This document shows, in pieces, positions 38,044-46,697 of a stretch of 64,000 bases of DNA. The notes below the pieces were generated by a model that ran no database searches, had not been told where the DNA came from, and saw only the letters and a list, made by a program, of their open reading frames with translations. How positions within the stretch are numbered: the first letter of the stretch is position 1; every line of letters starts with the position of its first letter. A program made the translations under genes and the position numbers. The DNA is from Rhodococcus sp. 14-1411-2a (GTDB taxonomy: Bacteria; Actinomycetota; Actinomycetes; Mycobacteriales; Mycobacteriaceae), in the NCBI RefSeq assembly GCF_002259485.1, contig NZ_NPGA01000014.1, forward strand, positions 372,001 to 436,000, read 5' to 3'.

Positions 38044-40569
38044 GTGAGCGGCTGGGTGTGGGTGGTGGTCCTCAACGGGATCACCGCTGCCGCGTATCTG
38101 GGGATCGTGCTGTTCATCGTCCGTGGGCTGATGCGGACCGGACAGCTGCGCAACAACAGGTTGGCGGTGGCCACAGCAGCGATCTTCCTGACCTGCGCCG
38201 CGCATCACCTGGTGCACGCGGTGCACTTGTGGACAGGATTCGACGGCCACGCCTCGCATCTCGCTGCAGGTTCAGGCGGGGGGATGCTCGACGCGATGCG
38301 GGAGTCGATGGGCGGCACCCTCGACGTCGCGGTAACGGCATCGACGGCACTTGCCGGTGTGATCTATCTGGGGATGCGTCGCTTCTACGGTCCGTTGCTC
38401 CGCTCGCCTTCGATGTTCGACGATGCGAGCGAGGCTCGATACCGGCAGCTGGCAGCCAACCTGCCGCACACGTCCGTTCTGGTCGTGGACTGCGATCTAC
38501 GATTCGTCCTCGTCGAGGGTGCCGGTCTGGTGGCCGAGGGCTACGACCCGCGGCGGATGGAGGGGCAGCTGCTCCGAGACACGGTGTCGCCGGAAGCCTT
38601 CGCGATGCTCGAGCCGCATTACCTGGCGGCCGTGGCGGGTGAGGAGATTTCGTTCGATACCGTCAGCCCCCGAACGGGCGCAATCTTTCAGGTCGAAGCG
38701 AGGCCGTTGCGGGATGATTCGGGCCGGATAGTCGGTGCCATGGTGCTCTCCGAGGACGTCTCCGCCGAGCGGGCGGCGCGAGCCGAACTCGAGCAGGCCC
38801 GGGCCTTTCGTGACGCGGTGTTGACTGCTTCACCGGACATCACGACCGTCACCGCCGTCGATACCGGCCGGGTGACGTGGGCTTCTCGCAGCCTGCGGTC
38901 GCTACTGACCGGACCGACTTCGGATGGAGCGGTCGAGGACGGTCGGGTGCCGTGGCTCGGACTCGGTCGGTCCGACGACTCCACTGACGGCGAGGATCGA
39001 TTGGACGGGGTGGTGGAACAAGATGTCGAGGTCGTCCGAGCGGCGGACCGAACCGCGGCATCGCTTCCGGAGGGCGAGAGCGTCAGTATCCGGTATCGGG
39101 TACTCGCGGCCGACGGCTCGCTGCGGTGGTTGTCTCGACGCACCACGCCCTTTCGACGTGGGCCGTCGGGTGAGGTGTCGGAGGTCCTCTCGGTGGTGCG
39201 GGAAGTGACCGACGTCGTCGAGGCAGAACTCGCGCTCGAGCGAGCGGCCCTGCAGGATCCGCTGACCGGGCTGCCCAATCGGATGCTGCTGCTCGACCGT
39301 ATCGGCTCGGCGATCGCACGCGGTGAGAGCACGGGAGCCGCTGCTGCGGTGCTGTTCTGCGATCTCGACGGATTCAAACGAGTGAACGACACCGGCGGGC
39401 ATGCTGCCGGTGATGCGGTTCTCGTCGAGGTTGCGCGACGGCTGCGGTCGGTGCTGCGAGCCAACGATTCGATTGCCCGTGTCGGCGGTGACGAGTTCGT
39501 CCTCGTCGTCGATGCGTTGCCGGCCGAGCGCGGTGCCGACAAGCGTGCCGGTGCCGGGTTGGCGGAACGCGTCGCCGAGCGCATCCGAGCGGTTCTCGCC
39601 GCGCCGATCGTGTATCAGGGCAGCCAGTACGTGGTGTCGGCCAGCGTGGGCATGGTGTTGGTTCGCAAGGGTGCCAGCGCGCAGGAGGTACTGCGGGACG
39701 CGGATTCCGCGATGTACCGGGCCAAGCAACTCGGTAAGGACCGGATCGAATTGTTCGACGACGCGCTGCGCGCGAACGCCCTCGAGCGTGCTTACATCGA
39801 GCGGACCTTGCGGAGTGCCCTCGATCCCGAACACCGCGGAGCTGCGAGGCTGAACGTCGTCTATCAGCCGGTCTACGACCTGGACAGCAGAGCGCTCACG
39901 AGCTTCGAGGCACTCGCGCGCTTGCGTGACGACGAGGGCGCAGGAATTACGCCGGACCGATTCATCCCGGTGGCCGAGGACACCGGTCTGATCTCCGAGC
40001 TCGGGGAGCGTGTGCTGGACGACGCACTGGGCACTCTGGTGCGATGGCGCGCGGCGAACCCGCTCGATTCGGACTCGGGTGTCCCCGTCACGATTGCCGT
40101 CAATCTCAGTGCCCGGCAGGCTCAACACGTGGACATGGCTGCTGTGGTGAGCGCGGCTCTGGGACGGCACCGAATGGCTCCGGCGGACCTGATTCTCGAA
40201 CTCACCGAGTCGGTGCTGCTCGAGTCCGGCTCCTCGATGCTGCGTCAGCTCGGCGAACTGCGTGAGTTGGGTGTCGGCATCGCCATCGACGACTTCGGCA
40301 CCGGATTCGCGAGCTTGCGTTATCTGGCCACACTGCCGGTGAGTGCAGTGAAGATCGATCGGTCGTTCACCGCCACGATGACCAGCGACGAGACGAGCAG
40401 CAGCATCGTTCGGGCGATCATCAACCTTGCCCGAGATCTACATCTGGGGTGCGTGGTCGAAGGCATCGAAACCCCCGACCAGCTCGACGCCTTGCCGAGT
40501 TTCGTTCAAGGACAGGGCTATCTGTTGGGTAGGCCCGCCGAGGTACCGTCGAACACCTGGATCTCGTAA
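38044..40569 (+). CDS. Membrane PAS-GGDEF-EAL protein (cyclic di-GMP turnover)
   Basis: An 841-residue signalling protein. The N-terminus has three membrane helices with a His-rich stretch (AAHHLVHAVHLWTG, about residues 57-70) that could bind metal or haem. PAS-like domains follow at about 130-245 and 250-395. The diguanylate cyclase site is intact (VGGDEFVLV near 480) with an RxxD inhibition site exactly five residues upstream (RAND). The phosphodiesterase domain begins near 580 and has FEALARL near 621, plus DDFGTGFASL and a final VVEGIET. Both catalytic signatures look competent. GTG 38044 follows the previous gap without a strong ribosome-binding site. Confidence 0.9.
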   Translation: MSGWVWVVVLNGITAAAYLGIVLFIVRGLMRTGQLRNNRLAVATAAIFLTCAAHHLVHAVHLWTGFDGHASHLAAGSGGGMLDAMRESMGGTLDVAVTASTALAGVIYLGMRRFYGPLLRSPSMFDDASEARYRQLAANLPHTSVLVVDCDLRFVLVEGAGLVAEGYDPRRMEGQLLRDTVSPEAFAMLEPHYLAAVAGEEISFDTVSPRTGAIFQVEARPLRDDSGRIVGAMVLSEDVSAERAARAELEQARAFRDAVLTASPDITTVTAVDTGRVTWASRSLRSLLTGPTSDGAVEDGRVPWLGLGRSDDSTDGEDRLDGVVEQDVEVVRAADRTAASLPEGESVSIRYRVLAADGSLRWLSRRTTPFRRGPSGEVSEVLSVVREVTDVVEAELALERAALQDPLTGLPNRMLLLDRIGSAIARGESTGAAAAVLFCDLDGFKRVNDTGGHAAGDAVLVEVARRLRSVLRANDSIARVGGDEFVLVVDALPAERGADKRAGAGLAERVAERIRAVLAAPIVYQGSQYVVSASVGMVLVRKGASAQEVLRDADSAMYRAKQLGKDRIELFDDALRANALERAYIERTLRSALDPEHRGAARLNVVYQPVYDLDSRALTSFEALARLRDDEGAGITPDRFIPVAEDTGLISELGERVLDDALGTLVRWRAANPLDSDSGVPVTIAVNLSARQAQHVDMAAVVSAALGRHRMAPADLILELTESVLLESGSSMLRQLGELRELGVGIAIDDFGTGFASLRYLATLPVSAVKIDRSFTATMTSDETSSSIVRAIINLARDLHLGCVVEGIETPDQLDALPSFVQGQGYLLGRPAEVPSNTWIS

Positions 40570-40616
40570 CCCCGAAACGGGAAGGATCCACCGTGTGCGG
40601 GCGTTGACTCCAGATA

Positions 40617-41708
40617 ATGGACGACACCCTCTCTGCACCCACTCGACTCTGGACGCCGTCGCGCGTCCTGATCACGCGGTCTGCATCGGAGCTTCCCCAC
40701 ACTGCGGAGATAGTTCGACGGTGCGAAGCGGCCGGTGTGACCGAGATCGACGTGCTGCCCGGTGACCGCCTGACGGGTCTACGGGGCGAGACCGAGCGAG
40801 AGACCTACGCGCGAGCCAAGACGACGATGGCCGTGGTGGTCGCACCACCGAGTGTGCTGAAACCACAACCGATTCCGCCGAGCGCCGACTGGCGTATCGA
40901 TCTGGCGAAGGGATGCCCGGCCCACTGTCAGTACTGCTATCTGGCGGGGTCGTTGTCCGGGCCGCCGATCACGAGGGTGTTCGCCAACATCGACGACGTA
41001 CTGTCCGGCATCGGTACCCACGCAGGCCGCGGCACGATCACCTCCGGCACCGAGGAACGTGGGCACGAGGGAACCACCTTCGAGTTGTCCTGCTATACGG
41101 ATCCGTTGGGTATCGAGCATGTGACCGGATCCCTCGCCGAGGCCGTTCGTCGAGTGGGCGCGGGGGATTACGGCGATGACGTGTCGTTGCGCTTCACGAC
41201 CAAATTCGACGACGTCACCGAGTTGGTGACGTTGGACCACCGACGCCGTACCCGAGTTCGCTTGTCGGTCAATGCCGATGACATCGCGCATCGGTTCGAG
41301 GGCGGAACTGCGCGGATGCCTGCTCGAATCGAGGCGCTACGGCAGCTTGCGCTGGCCGGATATCGAGTGGGGCTCACCATCGCTCCGATCATGCCCATCC
41401 CGGGGTGGCGAGAGCAGTACGGCCGACTTCTCTCGAATGTCGCCGAGGCGTTGGGTGACGTTCCCGATCTGGACCTGACTGCCGAGATCATCACTCATCG
41501 GTTCACGCCGTCGAGCAAGGACGTGCTGTTGAGCTGGTACCCGGGGACGAAGCTCGAGATGGACGAAAGTGCCCGCACAGCAAAGAGAAACAAGTTCGGT
41601 GGCGTGAAGTACGTCTACCCGAAGGACACGATGTCGGAAATGCGGACGTGGTTCGTGGAAGAACTCGAATCAGTCCTACCCGAAGCGCAGCTGCTGTACT
41701 GGACGTGA
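40617..41708 (+). CDS. Spore photoproduct lyase-like radical SAM protein
   Basis: A 363-residue radical SAM enzyme of the SPL family. The cluster motif is KGCPAHCQYCYL with Cys100, Cys104 and Cys107 (CxxxCxxC). FELSCYTDPLGIEH places Cys159 where SplB has its hydrogen-donor cysteine (Cys141 in Bacillus). VSLRFTTKFDDV and RVRLSVNADDIA are further family stretches. True SPL repairs thymine dimers in spores, yet this organism class does not sporulate, so the role may be DNA photolesion repair or another reaction. It lies 47 bp after the GGDEF-EAL gene and near an alkylation repair gene. A hairpin terminator follows. Confidence 0.85.
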   Translation: MDDTLSAPTRLWTPSRVLITRSASELPHTAEIVRRCEAAGVTEIDVLPGDRLTGLRGETERETYARAKTTMAVVVAPPSVLKPQPIPPSADWRIDLAKGCPAHCQYCYLAGSLSGPPITRVFANIDDVLSGIGTHAGRGTITSGTEERGHEGTTFELSCYTDPLGIEHVTGSLAEAVRRVGAGDYGDDVSLRFTTKFDDVTELVTLDHRRRTRVRLSVNADDIAHRFEGGTARMPARIEALRQLALAGYRVGLTIAPIMPIPGWREQYGRLLSNVAEALGDVPDLDLTAEIITHRFTPSSKDVLLSWYPGTKLEMDESARTAKRNKFGGVKYVYPKDTMSEMRTWFVEELESVLPEAQLLYWT

Positions 41709-41711
41709 CGA

Positions 41712-41745
41712 AGCCCGACCTCCGTCGTGCGATGGAGGTCGGGCT
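41712..41745. terminator. Bidirectional terminator hairpin
   Basis: AGCCCGACCTCC (41712-41723) and GGAGGTCGGGCT (41734-41745) are perfect 12-bp arms around a 10-nt loop, between the convergent SPL-like and catalase genes; a short A-run on the right gives a T-run for the minus strand's approach only weakly. Confidence 0.75.
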
Positions 41746-41760
41746 ACAAAAGTATCGGAG

Positions 41761-42711
41761 TTACTTCATCTTTCCGAACGTGGCGTCGATATCTGCCATC
41801 TCCATCTCGGCCGTCTGCTGAATGAGCTCCATGAGGTCGGTGTCGAGTCCGGGCGCGAACTCCTCGAGTCGCTCGGGTGAGATCTTCATCGGAGCGCCGG
41901 CGGGGGCCTGCCCACTGGCATCGAGGTCGGTGCCGTCCTTGGACGGCGACATGCCCTGGTAAATGCGTCCGGCCTCGGACGCCCCGGTGAGGTCGAAGCT
42001 GTACTGCTTGCTCTGCAGGCCGAGTTCGACCAATTTCTGGACCTCCGGGAACTTCTCGGCGTTGGTCTTCGGAATCGGCAGCGTCTTCTTCCACTCGACG
42101 CCGAGGGTTTCGAGGGCCTTCGCGTAGCCGTTCTCGTGCGCCTGGTCGCGCACGATCAGGTACGAAATAGTCGATCGCGCAGCCTTGTTGGCGGTCATCT
42201 CGTACATCCGGCATTTCTGGAGGCGGCCGGTCGACTCGAGCATCAGGTTGTACATGAGGTCGAGAACCAGATTGCCGGAGTTGTAGACGTAGCTACCGCT
42301 CCACGGGTTGCCGACGGAGTCGACCGGCAGTGCGCCCTGTGCTCCGACGAGGTAGTGGTGGATATTGCCCTGTGACAGAGCGAGATTCAACGGAGTGGCT
42401 CCGCCCGCACCGGGCGTGTCCAGCGGGTCTTCCAGCTTGCCCTGGTACTGCGGCGAGCCGTCCAGCAACCGTGAGATGGTGGTGCCGATGAGCTCGACGT
42501 GACTGATCTCCTCGGTGCCGATTCCCTGGATCAGATCGCGGTACGGCTTGGCCGCAGCCCCACGAAAGTTCATGGCCTGGAACAGATACTGCATCATCGT
42601 GCGCATCTCGCCGAACTGTCCACCGAGGCCCTCCTGAAGGGCGTTCGCGGCGGCCGGATCGGGCTCGTCGGTGGCAATGTCGTGAATGAGTGACTGAACG
42701 TGCAGGTACAT
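41761..42711 (-). CDS. Manganese (non-haem) catalase
   Basis: A 316-residue dimanganese catalase that dismutates hydrogen peroxide. Metal ligands are visible in the ferritin-like four-helix bundle: Glu35 (QFGEMRTMMQY), the Glu67/Glu68 pair and His71 (GTEEISHVEL), then a Glu in LMLESTGRL (near 155) and a His in RDQAHENGY (near 189). The frame extends far upstream, but ATG 42711 (MYLHVQSLIHD) has GGAGG six bases before it and is the universal family start. It is preceded on the same strand by the methyltransferase-DUF2087 gene and HxlR regulator. Confidence 0.92.
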   Translation of the reverse strand: MYLHVQSLIHDIATDEPDPAAANALQEGLGGQFGEMRTMMQYLFQAMNFRGAAAKPYRDLIQGIGTEEISHVELIGTTISRLLDGSPQYQGKLEDPLDTPGAGGATPLNLALSQGNIHHYLVGAQGALPVDSVGNPWSGSYVYNSGNLVLDLMYNLMLESTGRLQKCRMYEMTANKAARSTISYLIVRDQAHENGYAKALETLGVEWKKTLPIPKTNAEKFPEVQKLVELGLQSKQYSFDLTGASEAGRIYQGMSPSKDGTDLDASGQAPAGAPMKISPERLEEFAPGLDTDLMELIQQTAEMEMADIDATFGKMK

Positions 42712-42821
42712 GGAAACCTCCGAATGGCGACCAGCAAAGTTTGCTGCCCTCACCCAGTGGTTGCCCGCAACGCCGTCGTCCGAATCCTGGGCCCCCTCCG
42801 CATGGCCGTGGGCCAGGCGAT

Positions 42822-43853
42822 CTAGTCGTTGCTCTGCGCCCGGTACATCGAACCTGCGCTGTTTCGCTCGAGAAACCCGGTGTCGACGAGCTCGCGTCGC
42901 AATGTCGCGTAGTCGTCGCCGAAGAAGCTGCACAATTCGTTGACCTGATGCTCCGAGGACCATCCCGTCGTACTCAGCTGGCGTGCGATTGCCTTCAGAA
43001 ATTCGGGTCGGTCCCGGCTGTACCGAGACATGTCGGTCGGTGGGGGCGTCGTGCGCGGAAGATTCCGAAAACTCTTCACCGTGTTCTCGTCCACAACGAG
43101 TCGATCGTCCACCCGGGTCACCACCGACAGGGTCAGCAGGCGTGCGATCGCTTTGTGTGTCGCACGGACCGACAGTGACGTGTGGGATTGCAGCGCAGCC
43201 AGTGTCGAGACTCCACTGCCGATCGCGAAGAGGACCGCCCGAAGATCCGAATCCGCGAGAGCATGAAGCACGCCGGTCGCGTGGTCCAGCAGCGGCGCAT
43301 CGTCGTGCACGCCGATGGACTCGAACCGCAGCGGAACCCCGGTGGCGGACACCATCTCGTCGGTGAAATCGACCTCGCGAACGGGCTCCGATCGCTTCTT
43401 CAGAAGGCCGATTCCCGGAAGCGTCAGGGTCTCGATGTCGTCGGCACCGAAACGCAGAATGGCATTCCACAGAGGATTCGACCCAGCCGGAGAGAACGAG
43501 TTCTGTACGGCGGCAACGCCTCCCTTCGCAACGTGTGGCCACAGAGTACGGAGGATCCGTGCGTTCGACACCAGGGATTCATCGTCGATCCAGACCAGGT
43601 CGAATGGGCCGATGTCGTGCAGATCCCGAGGGGGCAAGTCGAACAAGGACTCGGTGACCGACTCGCTGGGACTAGCGACGAAGTTCCAGAGTTGGGGCGA
43701 GACTTCGGGTGCCGCCGATTCGAGAGCCCGCGACAATGCGGTTCCGGCGCTGCCGGCACCCACGGTGACCACTTTCTTCGGTTGCAGCATCGCAACCAGG
43801 CCGGACAGCAACGCGTCAGCGCGCGCGGTGGAGTGCTGTGGATTGCTCGCCAT
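42822..43853 (-). CDS. Methyltransferase-like, winged-helix and DUF2087 fusion protein
   Basis: A 343-residue three-part protein. Residues about 15-165 resemble a class I SAM-dependent methyltransferase: VVTVGAGSAGTALSRAL as the glycine-rich nucleotide loop, then DLVWIDDES and a KGGVAAVQNSF strand. The middle (about 190-275) reads as a winged helix (TLAALQSHTSLSVRATHKAI). The last 65 residues (YSRDRPEFLKAIARQLS to DDYATLRRELVDTGFLER) match DUF2087, a domain usually found alone or attached to wHTH regulators. ATG 43853 follows a GGAGG-rich stretch. It sits between HxlR and the catalase gene and may regulate or respond to oxidative stress; the function is unknown. Confidence 0.72.
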   Translation of the reverse strand: MASNPQHSTARADALLSGLVAMLQPKKVVTVGAGSAGTALSRALESAAPEVSPQLWNFVASPSESVTESLFDLPPRDLHDIGPFDLVWIDDESLVSNARILRTLWPHVAKGGVAAVQNSFSPAGSNPLWNAILRFGADDIETLTLPGIGLLKKRSEPVREVDFTDEMVSATGVPLRFESIGVHDDAPLLDHATGVLHALADSDLRAVLFAIGSGVSTLAALQSHTSLSVRATHKAIARLLTLSVVTRVDDRLVVDENTVKSFRNLPRTTPPPTDMSRYSRDRPEFLKAIARQLSTTGWSSEHQVNELCSFFGDDYATLRRELVDTGFLERNSAGSMYRAQSND

Positions 43854-43912
43854 GGTGTACCTCTCCTCCGAGATCTCGAACGTTCGGGCAGCACGCTGCT
43901 GCGGTGAGCGGA

Positions 43913-44281
43913 TCAGAGAGCGTCGAATCGCTCTCGTGCACTGTCGATTTCGTGCATGTGAGCGGCCGCCCAGGCCAACAGCACGTCGACGGGTGCCCGA
44001 AGAGTTTTGCCCAGTTGCGTCATTCGATACTCCACCGCCACCGGGCGAGTACTGAGAACCGTGCGTTCGATGATTCCGTTGCGTTCGAGCTTCCGCAGCG
44101 TTGCGGTGAGGGATTTCTGAGTCACCGCCGGAATTGCACGGCGCAGATCGTTGAATCGGCAGGGGCGCTCGCACAGTTCGTTGAGCACCTGAAGTGACCA
44201 TTTGTCCAGTACCTGATCCAACAGCTCACGGTGAGGGGCACTGATCGTCAGTTCTGTAGCGGCATCGGCGGTATCGGTCAT
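43913..44281 (-). CDS. HxlR family transcriptional regulator
   Basis: A 122-residue winged-helix regulator. LDKWSLQVLNELCERPCRFNDL, split here around its first helices, is the HxlR start, followed by TQKSLTATLRKLERNGIIERTV and VEYRMTQLGKTL. It has a single Cys (ERPCRF) in the position used by redox- or aldehyde-sensing members. ATG 44281 gives the usual length. It is divergent from the RidA gene with 81 bp between and may also control the two genes downstream on its own strand. Confidence 0.88.
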   Translation of the reverse strand: MTDTADAATELTISAPHRELLDQVLDKWSLQVLNELCERPCRFNDLRRAIPAVTQKSLTATLRKLERNGIIERTVLSTRPVAVEYRMTQLGKTLRAPVDVLLAWAAAHMHEIDSARERFDAL

Positions 44282-44305
44282 GAAACCAGGTTCCCTTGAA
44301 GTGTC

Positions 44306-44335
44306 CTTTGTGTACCAAGTATCAATGCTATACCG
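44306..44335 (+). promoter_or_regulatory. Promoter/operator region between HxlR and RidA genes
   Basis: TATACC is a good -10 with TTTGTG about 16 bp upstream on the plus strand. GTATCAATGCTATAC is an imperfect dyad overlapping it, the usual geometry for HxlR autoregulation. Weak but well placed. Confidence 0.4.
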
Positions 44336-44362
44336 CGATTCGGTCACCACGAAAGGAACTCC

Positions 44363-44773
44363 ATGAGCGTCACTCGATTCACCCCGTCCGGCATGATGCA
44401 ACCCACCCCGTATCACCACGTAGCAGTGGGCCAGGGGTCTCGACATATCCACGTCAGCGGTCAGATTGCGCGCAACGAGGACGGGTCGGCGATCGCCGAG
44501 AACGACCTCGCCGGGCAGGTGGCGCAGGCGCTGCGCAACACCGCGATCGGATTGGCCGGTGCAGGAGCAACATTCGAGGACGTCCTGCGGCTGACGTTCT
44601 ACGTCACGCACTGGGCTCCGGAGCGGATCGGTGAGTTCATGGACGGCGTCACCCGCGTCGTCGAGGAGATCGGACTACCTACTCCGATGCCACCTGCGTC
44701 GCTGATCGGCGTGGACTACCTGTTCGAGCCCGACGTTCTCGTCGAGGTGGAGGCCACCGCGATCCTGGACTGA
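44363..44773 (+). CDS. RidA family (YjgF/YER057c/UK114) protein
   Basis: A 136-residue RidA-like protein of the chorismate-mutase-like trimeric fold. Family stretches include HIHVSGQIARNEDGS, ALRNTAIGLAGAGATFEDVL and PTPMPPASLIGVDYL; the last resembles the C-terminal signature, with Ala/Ser-Leu-Ile replacing the usual Arg-containing PxRxxV, so imine deaminase activity on 2-aminoacrylate is uncertain. The ATG has AAAGGAA about seven bases upstream. Divergent from, and probably controlled by, HxlR. Confidence 0.85.
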   Translation: MSVTRFTPSGMMQPTPYHHVAVGQGSRHIHVSGQIARNEDGSAIAENDLAGQVAQALRNTAIGLAGAGATFEDVLRLTFYVTHWAPERIGEFMDGVTRVVEEIGLPTPMPPASLIGVDYLFEPDVLVEVEATAILD

Positions 44774-44842
44774 CCTGCTGGCCGGTGAATTCCGGGGGCC
44801 GTCGAAGTCATACTCTCGAATCCAACCGACCCCAGGAGTGAC

Positions 44843-45400
44843 ATGGCCATACTGACCTACAACATGCATGTTTCCCTCGACGGCTACATCGAAGACTCGG
44901 CGGGCAGTCTCGACTTCTCGGTGCCCGACGCGGAGTCACATCGATTCTCCAATCGGCAGACCGAAGCGACCGCTGCGTTTCTGTTCGGACGCCGACTGTA
45001 CGAGGCCATGGAAGACTTCTGGACAGATCCGGAACGCCTCGACGGCGACGAAGTAGAGGCGGAGTTCGCCGAGCTGTACAAGGCCACTCCCCGGATCGTC
45101 TTCTCCGACACCCTCGACTCCGTTCCCGACGGCTGCCGCCTGGTGCGCAGCGCAGACGCGATCGCCGAGGTGGAGCGGCTCAAGCGGGAGACCGAGGGAA
45201 CGCTGGCTGTGGGAGGAGCAGCCTTGGCAGCCTCACTGGTCGACCTGATCGATCAATTCGAGGTCATCCTGCTGCCGACGATCCTGGGCAGTGGCAAGCC
45301 CTACTTTCCGGTGGGACATCACCTCGACCTCGTTCTCGCCGAACAGAAGCTCTTCCCGGTGTCAGGATGGATGTACCTGCGCTACAGCGTCTCTCGCTGA
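44843..45400 (+). CDS. Dihydrofolate reductase family protein (RibD C-terminal-like)
   Basis: A 185-residue NADPH-dependent reductase-like protein. MHVSLDGYIED is the family N-terminus, FLFGRRLYEAMEDFW lies in the first half and LAVGGAALAASLVD carries the GG nucleotide-binding turn; the C-terminal LPTILGSGKPYFP is typical of YyaP/YwjB-like relatives. ATG 44843 follows AGGAGTGAC. The reaction is not known for this subfamily; it is not a classical folate enzyme. Confidence 0.85.
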   Translation: MAILTYNMHVSLDGYIEDSAGSLDFSVPDAESHRFSNRQTEATAAFLFGRRLYEAMEDFWTDPERLDGDEVEAEFAELYKATPRIVFSDTLDSVPDGCRLVRSADAIAEVERLKRETEGTLAVGGAALAASLVDLIDQFEVILLPTILGSGKPYFPVGHHLDLVLAEQKLFPVSGWMYLRYSVSR

Positions 45401-45440
45401 CCGGCGTCGGATGGTTTCTCGTCGGGCGCACAATGAACAC

Positions 45441-46667
45441 ATGGACACCGAAGATGGTCGCAGCTGGCTGACGCTGCCCTCGCATCAGTTGTGGCTCGAC
45501 ATCGAATCATCGAGGCTTCTCGATTTCGGAACCACACTCGACCACCCGGCCGGTGGTGCGGCGTGGTTGGACGGCCGAGGGAACCCCGACCTCGATCATC
45601 CGGCCCATACGTACATCACCGCGCGGATGGCGCATGTGCACTTCCTCGCCTCGATGCTGGGACGGCCGGGGTCTCGGAGGAAAGCCGATCGGGTGTTCGA
45701 GGGATTGCTGACGACGTTGCGAGACAGCACGAACGGTGGTTGGTTCGAGTCCAGTGCCGACGCGTTCTCGCCCGAAGCAGTGAAATCGGCCTACACGCAT
45801 GCCTTCGTGGTACTTGCCGCGTCGGCTGCCACCGCAGTGGGGCACCCCCATGGCCGACAGCTTCTCGACGAGGCACTCGATACCGTCGAACGTCGTTTCT
45901 GGGACGATCATCACGGGATGTGTTCGGACACATGGACTGCGGACTGGTCCGTGCTCGACGACTACCGCGGGATCAATGCCAACATGCACATGGTCGAGGC
46001 ACTGCTGGCCGCTGCAGATGCCGGCGCACCGCGGATCTGGCGCGAGCGGGCACTGCGCATCTGCGACAACGTATGTCGCTGGGCCGAAGCGAACGACTGG
46101 CGTGTTCCGGAGCATTTCACCGCCGAGTGGATCCCGCAGCTCGAGTACAACAGCGACGACACCGCCAACCAGTTCAAGCCCTACGGAGCCACAGTCGGCC
46201 ATGGATTCGAGTGGGCCCGGCTTCTCGTGCAGGCAAGCCTCGATGCGAGCGGGCACGACCGTATCGCCGCCGCCCGAGCGCTCTACCACCGCGCAGCGGT
46301 CGACGGCTGGCAACCCGGGCCAACGCCCGGATTCGTCTACACCACGGACTGGTCGGGGGAGCCGGTCGTGACCGAACGTCTGCACTGGGTGCTGTGCGAG
46401 GCGATCGGTGCGGCGGCGACACTCGCGCGCCACACCCGAGAAGACCGCTACGAGCAGGACTACCGCACCTGGTGGGACGTCGCCGCCGAATACTTCCTCG
46501 ACCGCGCCGACGGCTCCTGGCATCACGAACTCGACGGCAGCAACCTTCCGGCCGCGACGGTGTGGAGCGGCAAGCCCGATCTTTACCACGCCGTCCAGGC
46601 GACGTGGATCAGTCGATACGAACCGGGTTCGAGCATGGTGGCTGTGCTGCAGCGCAATTCGCACTGA
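45441..46667 (+). CDS. AGE family sugar epimerase/isomerase
   Basis: A 408-residue (alpha/alpha)6-barrel protein of the N-acylglucosamine 2-epimerase family, which includes mannose isomerase, cellobiose epimerase and sulfoquinovose-related isomerases. Barrel motifs include SAYTHAFVVLAASAAT (first catalytic His), INANMHMVEALLAA (second region), GHGFEWARLL (His/Glu) and ETERLHWVL-like VTERLHWVLCEAIGA. The start is ATG 45441 (MDTEDGRSWLTLPSHQ); an upstream frame overlaps the reductase gene. Convergent with the FAH hydrolase. Exact sugar unknown. Confidence 0.85.
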   Translation: MDTEDGRSWLTLPSHQLWLDIESSRLLDFGTTLDHPAGGAAWLDGRGNPDLDHPAHTYITARMAHVHFLASMLGRPGSRRKADRVFEGLLTTLRDSTNGGWFESSADAFSPEAVKSAYTHAFVVLAASAATAVGHPHGRQLLDEALDTVERRFWDDHHGMCSDTWTADWSVLDDYRGINANMHMVEALLAAADAGAPRIWRERALRICDNVCRWAEANDWRVPEHFTAEWIPQLEYNSDDTANQFKPYGATVGHGFEWARLLVQASLDASGHDRIAAARALYHRAAVDGWQPGPTPGFVYTTDWSGEPVVTERLHWVLCEAIGAAATLARHTREDRYEQDYRTWWDVAAEYFLDRADGSWHHELDGSNLPAATVWSGKPDLYHAVQATWISRYEPGSSMVAVLQRNSH

Positions 46668-46697
46668 CGTCCATCAAAGACAGCCAAGCACCAAGCC

